Positions 12,401 to 24,572 of a DNA stretch of 64,000 nucleotides are shown here, piece after piece. The stretch's first letter is position 1. Every line of letters starts with the position of its first letter. Source of the stretch: Warburgia ugandensis (taxonomy: Eukaryota > Streptophyta > Magnoliopsida > Canellales > Canellaceae); the NCBI GenBank assembly GCA_035236585.1, contig CP141128.1, positions 37,430,684 through 37,494,683 of the forward strand. The letters are read 5' to 3'. The notes under the pieces are model-generated. The model did not search any database. It saw only the letters and a program-made list of their open reading frames with translations, and was not told the DNA's origin. A program made the translations under genes and the position numbers.

Positions 12401-12780
12401 CAAGTTCACTAGTAAATGCTTTAAGACGTATTTCTTGATTGTTGAATGGTAGTAGTTGATTACATAGAGCTAAATTGTTTTATTCATGTTTATATGAGTG
12501 CAAATGAAAGTGTATATACATTTGCTATGTGATGGCTAGAATCATGCAAGTTAACATTGCTTTACTTATATTCTGATTTACTTTGAATCATGTAAGCTAA
12601 CATTGCTTTACTTAGAATCATGCAAATTAGTTTCTAAGTTTAGTTTTAGAAATATCTATACTTTAGAAATTTTCTATTTTATGCATGTTATATCTTATTT
12701 GCTTTTGGTTTGTTTGCCGCATATGTCATGTCGGTTTCTTTTCTTTAAATGAATTACATGGTCTTTTTTTATGCCATTGT
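8641..12780. other. Unassigned AT-rich stretch between CACTA genes
   Basis: I see no recognisable protein domain. Contents that can be described are an A-rich tract (9,381-9,420), a (CA)n microsatellite (10,182-10,206), and a 46-bp imperfect tandem duplication at about 12,541-12,630 (ATCATGCAAGTTAACATTGC and ATCATGTAAGCTAACATTGC). There is also a diverged direct duplication in which about 11,320-11,480 resembles about 12,615-12,770. This DNA lies inside the proposed CACTA element and could be intron, spacer or older insertions. Confidence 0.4.
10182..10206. repeat. (CA)n microsatellite
   Basis: An uninterrupted CA dinucleotide run of about 25 bp. Confidence 0.95.
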
Positions 12781-12813
12781 TCTAATATCATTATGTTCTT
12801 TCTTATAGTAACA

Positions 12814-14068
12814 ATGGATAGAGAAGAACATCAAAATGAAGATTACGACCAAAATGAAGATCACAAATAAGAGGCCAACATGAGCACTACTCAAAAGAGA
12901 AAGGGTAGAGGACGAAAAACAATGGAAAAGGTTATCAAGAGAAAGTCTAAGGGAATTAAAAAAACTATCTAATACGATAGCAGAGGACAAGAGATAGGTG
13001 AGAGTGCAGTTGCTTATAGTAGTTTCCTTTGCTTTATAGTAAGAGGCATGGTTCCTATCACATTTGAGGATTGGAGGCTTGTGCCATCCTCATCAAAAGA
13101 TTCAATATGGGAAATGGTGAAGGTAAGTAAACATTAATAGCATGTATTATACAATTTATAACTTACATTATTTTCAAATATAATCATTTGTTGTGTACTT
13201 TGTAGACTGCCTTTGACATGCTTGATGACAAGAAGATGCATGCTTAGCAAGGATTTGGTGAGAAATGGAGAAAATGGAAGAACTACCTTGTTTGCAATTA
13301 CATAGCTCCATATGTCAATGATCAATCGAGGGTGTACACAGTGCCTACCATTTACTCCAACATCATTGACCAGGAGGTTTCGAATGCATTTGTATAGAAC
13401 CTAATTTTTGTTGAATTTGGGGTTTGTGTTGAAATGATGTTTCATTTAATTAATTACATGTAACATCTAATTATTGCACTTAATCACGTATGTACAAATA
13501 TGCAGGCAAAGAGTGCAAGGGGAAGAAAGGTGCACAAAACAATTATGCTGCGCCACCTATCTAGGTTGGGCTAAATTTGTTTAGAAGAGCATGAAGTAAG
13601 CATCTGTGACAATTTATCCCTTTTAAACTAATACTATTATAGTTATATACATTTTGTTCTTTAACTAAAGTGTCTTTTCTTGACAACAAAAGAAAGTTTG
13701 GACTACAAGAACTCTAAGCAACATTGGTGCCAACAAGGACATCCTTTATAAGGCTATGGGTAGTAAGAAGGACCACCCTAGTTGAGTTACAAGAATCGGG
13801 CTCGATATTATTCCTTTTAAATTCTTATATAAAGGAAATTTACCAATAGTTCAAGATGATGAGGAGGCCTACAATGAGTTGGTTTAGAAAATAAAAAAGG
13901 ATATATTTAGTGAGTTGTGAGAGGGGGGTTTGATGATAGTTACTCCATCCCCTGCACATAACTCTCGCAGCGCCACTATACCTCCATCAAATGCAAGCTA
14001 CAATTCTCCAACTGAAGAGGATTATGAATGACATTTGGTGCCCCTCGAAAAGGAAATTCCAGCCAAGG

Positions 14069-14141
<73 letters not shown>

Positions 14142-14409
14142 AAACTAGAAATTTTCATTATCCTTCTATAATAATTCCTCATAAATTAGGTCATCTTCAT
14201 TGATTAATATTATTTAGCCAAAAATTTATACATCTTTTATAATAGCTATCAAAGAAGCATGTGGAAGTCCCACCTAACATGCCTTTATCCCTAAGATTTA
14301 TCTATAGTCCAATCAACGATGATATGGCAATCAACCCTATACAAATCAAGGAGGGAGTGCTTACCAAGGACATTGTTGAAGTGCCACTTATGGCAGAGGA
14401 CCTATTATG
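12814..14409 (+). pseudogene. CACTA ORF2, N-terminal part: Transposase_24 (Ptta/En/Spm)
   Basis: The region starts with ATG at 12,814, just after a plausible acceptor (TTTCTTATAG at 12,799-12,808), and an acidic/basic N-terminus. It then reads SFLCFIVRGMVPITFEDWRL (13,019-13,080) and, after an intron-like gap, GEKWRKWKNYL (about 13,258-13,290). These are hallmarks of the plant Ptta/En/Spm transposase family (Transposase_24). Further exons are suggested at 13,500-13,600 (ARGRKVHKTIMLRHLSRLG) and 13,690-14,050. Several stops interrupt it. An AT microsatellite (14,072-14,137) follows the last clear stretch. The gene is cut at 14,405-14,409 by solo LTR B and continues at 22,768. In related CACTA elements this second protein binds element DNA; that role is family knowledge and not shown here. 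Confidence 0.8.
14072..14137. repeat. (TA)n microsatellite
   Basis: A perfect TA run of about 66 bp inside CACTA ORF2. Open frames of Tyr-Ile repeats on both strands here are artefacts of the repeat. Confidence 0.97.
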
Positions 14410-15722
14410 TGTAACAACCCTAAAATTTTAATATTGCATGATCAAAGTATGAGTTTTCTAGGAGAATAACTTTTTTATAGAATTAGAATTAGGAACTAAA
14501 ATATAAATAATTAGACTCTACTCAGAAAATGGAATCCAACGATCTAAAGAACACTGAAAAATAGAGTCTAAATGAGGAAGTTATGGGAATTCGAAGTTAG
14601 GGCTAAGGAAATGGAATTGAAATTATAAAATCTGGATTCTACTCATCGATACGAATCCAATGACACTAAGATTGCTGAAATCGGAGGTTGGACAAATAAA
14701 CAATAATTTTACCCACCCCCCCCTCCACTTGTAGAAATGCAAGTTCGATGGTGATCAGGTGTTGGGTGCATGAAATTCATACACGTTGACTAAACTTAGG
14801 ATGATTAGAATGATGTAGAAAAAACAGAATCATTCTAGGTTTAATATATAAAAAGAAAAGGGATAAAATAAATGAGTTAAATAACTAAGTGGAGGGGGCC
14901 GCATTTGATAATGGTACCCCCCACTTAAGTAAAATGAGAAACAAACATTAGGTCTGCCTCCCAAACTCGACGCAAATGGGAAAACTCAAGGGGAGAAATA
15001 GAAAATAGGGAAGAAGAGAAGAAGAGAAGAAGAAGAAGAAGAAGAAGAAGAGGGAAGAGGGAAGAGGAAGGAGAGAAGAGAGGAAGGGAGGTGGAGGGCC
15101 GACTTGCATGCTGGAGAAGTGTAGGCCCACCTGAGAAGAAGAAGAAAAGGAGATTTTTGGGGGGTTTTCATCGCTGGAAAAGTAAGGCCATGCCGAGAAA
15201 AATGGGGCTCGAATGGTTAATTCGGCCACCCATTTGACTCTACAACAAGGGTGATCAAAAACCCTTTGATCTTGTCACAATCAGAGGAGAATCGAAGCTA
15301 GATTGAGAGGGGAATAGTGCATGTGTGACGACCCGGGTTTTTGTAACATGTTTTGTAATGTATTTTGAAAGGTAAGGCCCTTAAGAGTGTAAAAAAATTT
15401 CGCAAAACAAAGCAGCAGAAATTCTTTTCTTTAGAACTTGTTTTGAAAACCCAAGTCACCACTTCATACATAACATAAGTACAATTTGTGTACAAAATAA
15501 AATTCCATTAAAGGAATATAATTTTATTAAACTCTAGGATCTCTCTAGTGGTTCACAGTACAGCCAAATCTAGTACAATACTTGTCCAAATTACATAATC
15601 CAAAGCTCGCCATACAATAAAACTCTCAACAAAGAAAAATACATGTCTTCAAGGGTATACCTTGAAGATTATTCTCTTCAAGTCTTCTATAGTCTTCAGC
15701 ACCTAACTCTCCTTCCGTGTAT

Positions 15723-15765
15723 CTGAGATATTGCAACAAGTACAATATCTCAGCAAGCAATGCTT
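15723..15765 (-). other. Paired hairpin module in LTR A1
   Basis: The minus-strand RNA would form AAGC-ATT-GCTT, one G, then an 11-bp perfect stem CTGAGATATTG/CAATATCTCAG around a 9-nt loop. The plus-strand arms are 15,723-15,733 and 15,743-15,753, and the small hairpin is 15,755-15,765. The same module occurs in A2, B and D. Confidence 0.8.
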
Positions 15766-18494
15766 GGTAGGGGATTCAAGAAACATAATAATTGACAAGG
15801 TAATTCCAATACTTCATAATCTCATTATCCTTAAACATACTCTTTACTTTATAAGTTATGTATATCTATATACATACATACCCTTCATGGGTAAACCAGT
15901 TAAATTTGTGAAAGTAGTCAAATATCATTCCCAACTAAGCTGATCAATTCTCTTCCTTTTGAGAATTGAGTATTACTGCTAATCTTATACTGGGAATTTT
16001 CCTTCTTGGGAAATTTTGGTAATATACAATTACCTAGCATTTCATTATGCTATAACATAAGGCATTTCACGATGCCTATTCTCATATGCACCATAGTGCA
16101 AAATAATCAGAAAGGTTGCTATGCTGTAGTCTAATCCGTACTAGCGCGCTCGGATAACTGCCTTGTTCACCATTGATACCATAGTAGAAAATATTACGTC
16201 ACTGCCCGTATGGGGGGGCAAGACTTTCATAGTGGTGGCCTTCCCATAATTGCCACCACCTGACTTTTAGCCTCTCTTATGGCAAGGTATCATCACATCA
16301 TCAAATTTCAAGGAGCGGGTGGCCAAACCCTCATGACTCCTCTAGCAATAGCATTCCCCTAGGCTTATGCCTATTAGAACAAACTCACAAACCTCCAAGC
16401 TTGTACGTAAAATAGATTTCATATATATCAGACCATATGTCTGTTTCCTTGGGGCTGAAATATTTTCTAGTTCCCTATTCACTTATAGTTTAGTCCTTAA
16501 CCATCTTACATGTGTTTGGTTGGATCATAAGGTTTTCAAGAGATTTAATACAAGTATTATCATTACTCTTGTCAATATAAGATCATGAGTACAATCATGT
16601 ATGCATTCATCAAATCCTCCTACCTTTAAGGATTGATCTCTTTTCCCCAATCTTCCATGATCCTGACTGATGTATGTAATCTGTACATCCATACATATTG
16701 TCAATATATAAATTATGAACAATCCTATTGATCACTAGATCTGATGATTAGAATGATCTTTAGATCATTCATATCTAAGTATTTTTCTATCTCTAAGTCT
16801 TTGTATGTCCATCTCCTTGATCTTGATCTTTCATAGATCCATTGATTGACAATCTACACATGTTGATAAAGATCAAGGTCCTAGATCTTCTATCATCTAG
16901 TTCTTCCTTCATCTAAGTTCAGTTATTGGATCATCCCTATGGAGGATGATCTTGGTTTTCTTCCTTGAATCATCTTTGATCAAGGGTTTGGATTATCTAA
17001 TCTAGTGAACTATAACAAGTATACTAATAAAAATGCATACTAAGTACAATATAGTGTTCTTATTCTTATTGTTCTTGATCATCCAAGATCTAATGGATCT
17101 TGTTTGATCATCCTTATCTTACTTACTATTTTTATTAGGGTTAGGTAATTTACTAACCTTTTATGCTCTTATTATTATTATTCAACCAGTTAATGTGCTG
17201 GTTGAAGGTAACTTATTCAAGCCTAAATCTAGACTGCTCCTCTTATTTCCAATTGGCTAAGGCTTACTAGCTGAATGGGTAAACACAAAGTGGTTACTTC
17301 AATCATCATGTAAGGAGGCGTTTAGACCTCACAAAAGTCAACGGAAGGTAGGGGAAGAGCGAGGCTCTATTAGACAACCCACTTAACCACCATGTTCATC
17401 ATTCACTAGAATGACCATAGCTCAACCTTTCATAAGGTTCCTATAAGCATGTTTATCCTAAGTACTCTTTCTAATGGATTTTAATTAAGTCCATGAATAT
17501 TTATAATGTCATTCATGGGGTTTATTATTCTTTTCCTAATTTGGGCCAAGGATTTGATAATCCTTATATTGTCCTACTAACTATAGCCCTTACTAATTAA
17601 GTCCAAAGTACTCCATTCTTATTTGTGTAATGAAACTCTATTTTCTCATTAGAATACATTTTTGATGTTTTATGCTCTTTATCTCATAACAAGTAGATCT
17701 ACTAATAACATTTAATCATAAATGAATTATAAATTCTAAGCATAAAACTACATAATTTAACATTTAATGATAATGAGTCAAAGTACTTAAAATAATTAAA
17801 TCTAGCACCTTATGATAACAATGAAATCACATATCATGCTAAAGTCTAAATGTTATACTAGCATGCTTTATAACATAATCATATTTAAAATGCTATTATA
17901 TAAAATGAAACTAATTACATTAACATTTTTAGAAACCTTTACTTATGATCCAACCATTTGATCTTAGATCTTTTCCTTTGATTAAGGATTTTAGTTATAT
18001 TTAGGAAATTTTCTTTATTAAGGTCAAAAGATCATATTGATCTATTTTTGTCATAATCCATCCATGATTTCCTTGGATTTCATCATATCAACATTCATTC
18101 TATCCATCCCAAGGATCTGATCACACTTGATCTCATCGATCAAGTGGGTCCCTTTGTATTTTTAGGGTTTTTCTACCATAATGGGTAGATCCCTTAATAT
18201 ATCTCATATATATATCCACTTAAACCATAGATCTCACATTATTTCAATAGTATATCATTATTAAAATATATTTTCAAGATCTGATCATCTCAGATCTTGA
18301 AAATCTAGGTAATTGGAAACTTGTTTCTTTAATACAGAAAGTTTTTACTGAATAGTATGTCCATTTTATCATTTCATCAGAAAATAGAGGTTTCAAGCTT
18401 TCCATCGCTTCTTTCCGATCTCAATTTGGAGTTCAGATGACTCCAGAATTGGATCTAGAAGTTCATAGTCTTTCCTAGGGCTTAGATTTGATCT

Positions 18495-18650
18495 GGGCCC
18501 AAGGAACGGACCGTCCACAGACGCCGACGGGATGAGCGGAACGCTCGTCGTCCGTGCGCCCGTAAACGGGGATGTCGCTTGGCGCGTCTGCTCATGGATT
18601 TGATGGATGAGCCATCGTCTAGCTTGGGATGATGCCCCACATGCAGCGCA
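18495..18650 (-). other. CpG-rich block in LTR A1
   Basis: A dense run of CG dinucleotides (for example GGACCGTCC, GACGCCGACGGG, CTCGTCGTCCGTGCGCCCG) lies in otherwise AT-rich LTR sequence. It is downstream of the minus-strand TATA box and upstream of the hairpin module. A2 has the same block with an extra partial copy of about 95 bp. Confidence 0.7.
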
Positions 18651-19349
18651 CGCACGGTTTCTGACAGTGTGTCATGTGTGCGTCTTGGGCGCCGTTAGAT
18701 CTGGAGATCGGACAGTCCATTCTAGATCGTCCAATCAATCCTCTCTCAATTGAGGGCCCAAAACGTCTCTGATCATTGTCAAATTCTATCCTAGGGGTTT
18801 TGGACCCTTCTGAATTGATTGGCGCAATTAGAATTTTCATCTGAGCACTCTATCATCCAGAATTAAGGGTTCTGGTATTTACTTTATTTATACCTTTTTA
18901 TTACCAAAATAAATTACAATAAACTAAAAATTACATAAAACAGTATTAAACATCTATAGAAAGTATTTCCACCTACCTGATTGGAGAAAAAACCTCGGTT
19001 ATATGCCCAATTTAAAAAGAATACCTTATTGATGAAGATATGGCCTAAGATCCACCTTTCTTCCAAATTTCCGTTGTTTGAACCGTTGGATCTTGAAATT
19101 TCTTGGGGGTTTTGTAGAATAGATATGTTGGAAATTTTTGGACGGTGGATTTAATCAAATTAGATCTGGAACAGTGTACTTAATTGATTTTAGGTCTCTT
19201 GTTCCAATCTAAAAAGAAACAAATTTAAAAGAGAGATATCTTTTGAAAATTTTGGGTTTTTGGGGAGGGATCTAGGTCTAATTTTTCAGGGAGAGTGAGG
19301 AAAATTTTGTGGGATTTTTATGAGTATTTTTGGAGGATTTTTGGGGTTG

Positions 19350-19359
19350 TATTTATAGG
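19350..19359 (-). promoter_or_regulatory. TATA box of LTR A1
   Basis: The minus strand reads CCTATAAATA, a canonical plant TATA box, followed by an A/C-rich leader (CAACCCCAAAAATCC). The same element stands at 46,687-46,696 in A2 and at 63,734-63,743 (plus strand) in the third A-family LTR, which supports its being the LTR promoter. Confidence 0.65.
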
Positions 19360-20229
19360 CATTTTGGGTCTTTTTTCATGATTATAATATTTTATTTTTT
19401 ATTATTAAATGGCATGAAAGTCTCCCATGCTCCATTTTTTCTTCCCCATGCCCCACTTTTCTTCCCCAAGACCAGCTGATGTTTGTTGACCCATGCTTCA
19501 TGTGGTCTGCTGATAAGATTGGTTTTTGGGTCCCTTGTGGACCCCATGTGGGCCCCACATGGTGTAAAAAGACTGTTTTGCCATTTATGCATAAAATTTT
19601 GGCTTTTATTCCCATGATCTCGGATTTGAGTGTACTTAGTGGCATTGGATTTGTATTTCTCAATACATTCTAAATTTTGATGTCTCATATTTTGATTTTT
19701 GGGAGATTTTGATTTTTGGGTAAAATTACTATTTTACCCCTTTTGTCCAAGAAATGAAGAAACTTAAGGATTTCTCATCCAAATTCAGAATTTGTCATGC
19801 TTACAGTCATTTTGAAGTGTTTGCTAAGTTTAATTTCAATTTTACATGTATTTATGATTTGATTATATTTTTATAAAAAGTATATTCTAAATAACCCTAA
19901 TATTTCAGCTCGAAATATCTGAAACTCAAACTTTATTGATTTTCTCAATCAATTACAAAAATTGGAGTTATTACAGCATGTGGCTAGGGATGGAGTGTTT
20001 CATGGTAGATCAGAGCCAATCTACCACCTTAGGAAGTGAAAATACACAATCACACCTCATTTAGGTAAGATCTACAAAACCCTGTTCTTAATTTGGTGAA
20101 ATTTGTTAGATCCGTGAATTTCTATCCTGGATCTAAATTTAAGGTGATCCAACCATCCATTTCTTAATCTAATCTTATGGATAGGTAGATACATGGTTGA
20201 AAAACCTTGAAATCAACTCATATTGTCGA

Positions 20230-20640
20230 TTTAGACTATAAGACCGATCAAACGAGCTTAGTTGTCTGATTGGGTACTGTTCATACAGTAAAAATTTGAT
20301 ATTTGATCACTAATCAGACACCATAGATGAATTAAACAACCCTAAAATTAATATAATATAGGAGGAATTGATGAATTTAGATGTAAATTGACTGGAAATT
20401 GATCCGACAATCTTAGTCATTTGATTGGGTACTGTTCACATAGTAATTTTGCAATGTCTGATCGACGATCAGACATAGCGAATGAATCCTATGACCCTGA
20501 ATTAGCTAGGATGTGACTAGAATGTTGTAATTTGGATGAAAACCTATCAAGAAACCTTAGTCATTCAATCTGTTACTATTCAAACAGTGACTTGTTGACG
20601 TTGGATCAACGATCAGACCCCACAGATGAGTTTTGATCAT
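20230..20640 (+). repeat. Three-copy degenerate repeat in LTR B
   Basis: Units are recognised by TGATTGGGTACTGTTCA near 20,267 and 20,422, and a diverged copy near 20,565. Each is followed by ACAGTA and a GATCAACGATCAGAC-type motif. Periods are about 157 and 143 bp. Confidence 0.6.
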
Positions 20641-22327
20641 CAATCCAAAGTTGGAAGTGGTCCATCCAACCAATGTACACCCTTAAATTAGTTAAATACA
20701 ACCATGTAATCTGATGGAAAACACAATTTAGATGTCCACACAAATCCAACTGTAGATCTCAACCCTAAACTAAGGACAAACATCCACAAAAGCCTTGATC
20801 GTCCATGTAAAGATCTAATAATGATGATCTAGGCCTTGGATTGCATCGGATTCTTAAATTATGATCATAATTAAATCTAAATATCTCTATGTATGTGAAT
20901 GTATTAAGAAAAGAGTTTTTATGCATTGTATAGATTGAAGGGCACGAGGTCGATCGTGGAGAAGAGGGCAATTAAAGCTAGTGGAATCCAGTGAACGCAT
21001 CTTGCGAGATAGGTGGAAATTTAAGACAACATGTCTAAATAATAAGATGCATGTTCTAAATATGATCATATTTCTAATGATGGATATTATGAAACTAAAA
21101 TGGTATGATTGATATTCGACATGCTTTAAATTGTAATGATGAAAATAATGTTAATTAAAAGAATTGCATATTATAATTGATGCTTATGACTTATACATCA
21201 TGTGTGTGAATTGTGAAATTATGTTTATGGTACATGGGTACCATGTCAGTATTGATGCTATATGAGTCTAGGTTTATAGGATACATCCTTGGTGGATTAT
21301 CACCAAATAAGTGAGGATGTTATTCTTGTTATGAAATATATGAATAGGAAAATCACCTTTTATTATGATTACTTTACATCTAAGCATGGAGGCCTGAGAG
21401 TTTTGTTTTATACAGGCATATATCTGGGGATACTATGCTAGGAAGGTTACAAGAGTTTGGCCACTCGCTCTCTGATATGTGATATATGATGATACCATGC
21501 CTAAAGAGAGACAAAAGGTCAAGTGGCAATTATGGGAAGGGCACCACTGTGATGGTCTATCTCCCTATTTAGACATGACATAGATGATTTTCCACATTTG
21601 GTATCCGTGGAGTATGAAAGCAATTATCCAGGCCTGCTGTACGAATCAGGCTGCATGCATAGTAGTCCTTATATTTGATACACTATGGTGCTTATATGAT
21701 CTAATATGAGATGCCTTATATGATGTGACATGATGATATGCCTTATATTGTTTTTCCAGCGATGGCTAGAGGATTGTGGACCCTGTATAGTGAGGGGCAT
21801 GAGGATTATATTGATATACCAATAGAGTTTGGATGATTATGAACCCCACATGATGAGGGGTATGATTCTAAAACTCAGTATAGTCTGGGAATGTAAATTA
21901 GATTATATTGATTATATTCATAATTTTGTACATCCTTTTAAGATTTTACATATATGTGTACATATGCTATAGGTATATGATTGAGGGCGCAGTTTCATAT
22001 AAGTTTCGTAAGGGTATATGCATGGCTAGAACTGTTATGCAAAGTATGGTTTATGGAATTGGATTATCTTATTTAAATGATAAAGGATAATTGTAAATAC
22101 TTGATTTATTAATGGATTATTGATATTTATGAAATATGCTACCATTTGATTATCAATTGGTTATTAGATTATAAAACATGTTAATACTTGGTTTAAAAAT
22201 GAAGTAAAGAATTATGAAACATATTTTAAATTCAAGTCAATATAAATATTATGAGAATGAATATTCTCAATAATATAAATTAATTAATTCCTAATTAAAT
22301 TTAGCATGCTTCTTAAACTCTCCTACT

Positions 22328-22378
22328 AAGCATAGCTTGCTGAGATATTGTAAATGTTTTATGTTTACAATATTTCAG
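22328..22378 (+). other. Paired hairpin module in LTR B
   Basis: AAGC-ATA-GCTT (22,328-22,338) is followed by G and then a 15-bp stem CTGAGATATTGTAAA (22,340-22,354) paired with TTTACAATATTTCAG (22,364-22,378), with one G-U pair. The layout is identical to A1, A2 and D. Confidence 0.8.
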
Positions 22379-22767
22379 ATACAAATAGATAGGAGAAGAT
22401 GTACACAAGAAGAGGAATTCAGCAACCATACTTCCATGCTCAGGTATACATTTTATGAAAGCTTTTGTATTATGTAGTTAGTCATTTGAATTGTTATATT
22501 GGACATTTAATATAATGTTATAGGGGCCCGTACAAGTGAACCACTAGATAGGTCCTGTTTTGAGAAATGAATTTCTATCTTCTATAAAACTATATATATA
22601 TATATATATATATATAGTGGGAGCATGAAAGTGACGTCTGGTTTTTTGGAAAAATGAATTTCAAAGAAAAATCTTTCGCTGTTTTTGTATTTTAAAATTT
22701 AGAGGCGTGCCAGCTTTTGAAATAAATGCGAAAAATTTTCATGAAAAACCTAGGGTGTCACATTATG

Positions 22768-23780
22768 AGTTTGCCTATGGGATCAACTCGGGCACTCCCA
22801 AATTGTCTCCTACATGGGATATATGCACCATTTTGCTTATAAAATATTTGAAATTTACATGTTATATTTTTAGGTTATAGGTAATAATTATTTCTTTTAT
22901 GTAGCTTATTCAATGATATTTTTGAGGGCAACAGTACACTTTACCAATTCCTTGACCCTGGCATCATTTCTAGAGTGATGGAGTAATGGCCAATAAAGAG
23001 GCTTGTTAAGGATATTTTACCAAACTTTTTTCACTGCTCTCATGAACAGGGTTTAATGATTCCTTACAATTGTAGGTAAGTTTTAAATTTCTTGTTTCCT
23101 TGCCAACTTATTCTATACTTATGAATTGTCAACTTTAATTATAATTCATATGACTATTTATGTAGGGCTCATTGGCTGATGCTCGTTTTGGATGTGCATA
23201 GTGGGCATGCTTTCTTTTTTTATTCTTATCATTCGTAGATCCATCCCACCATCGTTGAAATTATAAATAAGTAAGAATTATTTTTTCATGTATTATTTGT
23301 AGATAAATAATTTGTTATTCATTTATAATGCATTTGAAATTTAAATTTGTAAAGTATGGTATGAATGGGCTAATATGATTGAGACTGTACAACCACCAAA
23401 ACTCACTTAGAAGAATGTCAAGGTATAGAAAATAGTTAATTACTCTATGTTACCACTAATTAAACCTATAATATTACAAATGATATTTATAGATTCTTTT
23501 TGTTGTCCTTATTACACAGTGCCCTAAACAACAATCTAATTGGGAGTGCGAGTACTATGTCTTGAGATACATGAGAACCCTCAAATTCTTGTCTCCCATT
23601 TAAGAAATGTAAGACACTTTTTGCTTTTCATAATCTTATATTTTTCTACAATTTTTATGGATCTAGCTAAAAAATATAGCCTTAAAGAAATATGTTGTAT
23701 TCAGGCTACTGTGCTTTCTGAGTGGGTAAACAAGAAGAGTTACTCCAAAGTAAATCTCAATGAAATATGAACTGAATGGA
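22768..23780 (+). pseudogene. CACTA ORF2, C-terminal part: Ulp1-type (C48) cysteine protease
   Basis: This continues the gene broken by LTR B. Exon-like pieces, separated by AT-rich intron-like gaps, read FEGNSTLYQFLDPGIISRVM (22,925-22,985), AHWLMLVLDVHSGHAFFF (23,167-23,220) and CPKQQSNWECEYYVLRYMRT (23,520-23,579). They match the C48/Ulp1 fold found at the C-terminus of many plant CACTA second proteins. The catalytic His (HW, 23,170-23,172), Asp (23,191-23,193), Gln (23,529-23,531) and Cys (23,547-23,549) can all be seen. Stops occur between and after the pieces, so the protein is not made whole. Family members cleave SUMO-like peptides; activity of transposon versions is not established here. 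Confidence 0.8.
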
Positions 23781-24184
23781 CTGAGTATGTAATAAGTTTC
23801 AATTGTATCACATGGAGTAACTACATGAATGTGAAATACATAATAAAGTTTTTTTTTTTTTCATTGACATGTGTGTGTTATTTTAATTTTTATTATTTTC
23901 TTTGAAATGTATATATTTTTTTAACGATGATGAAGTGAATTTGGAGCTTGTAGATGAAGTGAATTTGCAGTGGTTAGTTTTCAATATATTCATTGAATTA
24001 TATAACTTTTATGAGATGATGAATGAGAGGGTTACTTAGAGTGTGAATAATGCATGTGGATTTACAAATGAAGTGAATGTTGATATTATAGATATTGTAG
24101 TTTCTTTTATAAAGTATTTTCTAGATATATGTGGATGGAGAATGATGAGTTTGGATGTTTTGTACCCATTATGGAAGTGAATGT
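23781..24184. other. CACTA ORF2 3' flank, no further domain recognised
   Basis: This is AT-rich sequence with a T run near 23,850 and repeated GATGAAGTGAATTTG (23,930-23,970). It may encode a decayed acidic tail, but no domain is identifiable. Confidence 0.35.
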
Positions 24185-24189
24185 ATTAG

Positions 24190-24505
24190 GTGTTTTATTG
24201 TAAGAAGTATGGGATGTATCAAGAAAGATGTGAATGCACATTGTAGTGGATATTTGGTTTTTCATGTTTATAAAGATTGTTTGAAGTATCAGGTGCATCA
24301 AGATAGATGTGGATGTTGTAGTGGATGTTTGTTATTCAATGTATACAGTTGGTAGTGCTCGGATGTAAAATATGAAAGATGTGGATACATGTCGTAGTTG
24401 ATGTTGGTTTTCCATATGTATAAAGATTGTTTGAAGTATCAAGTGTATCAAGATAGATGTGAATGTTGTAGTGGATATTTGTTATTCAATGTATATAGCT
24501 GTTAT
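24190..24505 (+). repeat. 150-bp tandem duplication near the CACTA 3' end
   Basis: TAAAGATTGTTTGAAGTATC occurs at 24,271 and 24,421. Flanking TGTAGTGGATATTTG and TTGTTATTCAATGTATA motifs repeat at the same 150-bp offset. It lies just inside the CACTA right terminus, where subterminal repeats are expected, but the motif differs from the AAAGTCGTTTA type at the left end. Confidence 0.8.
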
Positions 24506-24572
24506 CAACTTTCCAAGTCAGCTCAATAGAAGTCATTTATTAAGTTAATTCTATTATCACTTTTAACCAAAA

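Larger units (their letters stand above)
15324..19975 (-). mobile_element. Solo LTR 'A1' of a Ty3 element, nested in LTR B
   Basis: On the minus strand it starts TGTAATAACTCCAATTTTTG and ends AAACCCGGGTCGTCACA. A 5-bp target duplication GCATG flanks it at 15,319-15,323 and 19,976-19,980. The length is 4,652 bp with no internal coding domain, PBS or polypurine tract, hence a solo LTR. It has a minus-strand TATA box (CCTATAAATA at 19,350-19,359), a CpG-rich block (18,495-18,650) and the paired hairpin module (15,723-15,765). A near-identical copy, A2, lies at 42,593-47,284 in the same orientation. LTRs of 4.6 kb are at the long end for plant Ty3 elements. Confidence 0.95.
14410..22762 (+). mobile_element. 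Solo LTR 'B' of a Ty3 element, interrupted by LTR A1
   Basis: It starts TGTAACAACCCTAAAATTTT and ends AAAACCTAGGGTGTCACA, the TG...CA termini of plant Ty3 LTRs. A 5-bp target duplication TTATG flanks it at 14,405-14,409 and 22,763-22,767. With the nested A1 insertion (4,652 bp plus one TSD) removed, it is 3,696 bp. No PBS, polypurine tract or coding sequence is present, so it is a solo LTR left by LTR-LTR recombination. It carries a purine-rich leader (14,990-15,160), a 3-copy repeat (20,230-20,640), the paired hairpin module (22,328-22,378) and an (AT)n run (22,590-22,616). It splits CACTA ORF2. Confidence 0.93.

Noticed and set aside
13976-14203. Open frames on both strands with long Tyr-Ile runs
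   Set aside because: Generated by the (TA)n microsatellite at 14,072-14,137.
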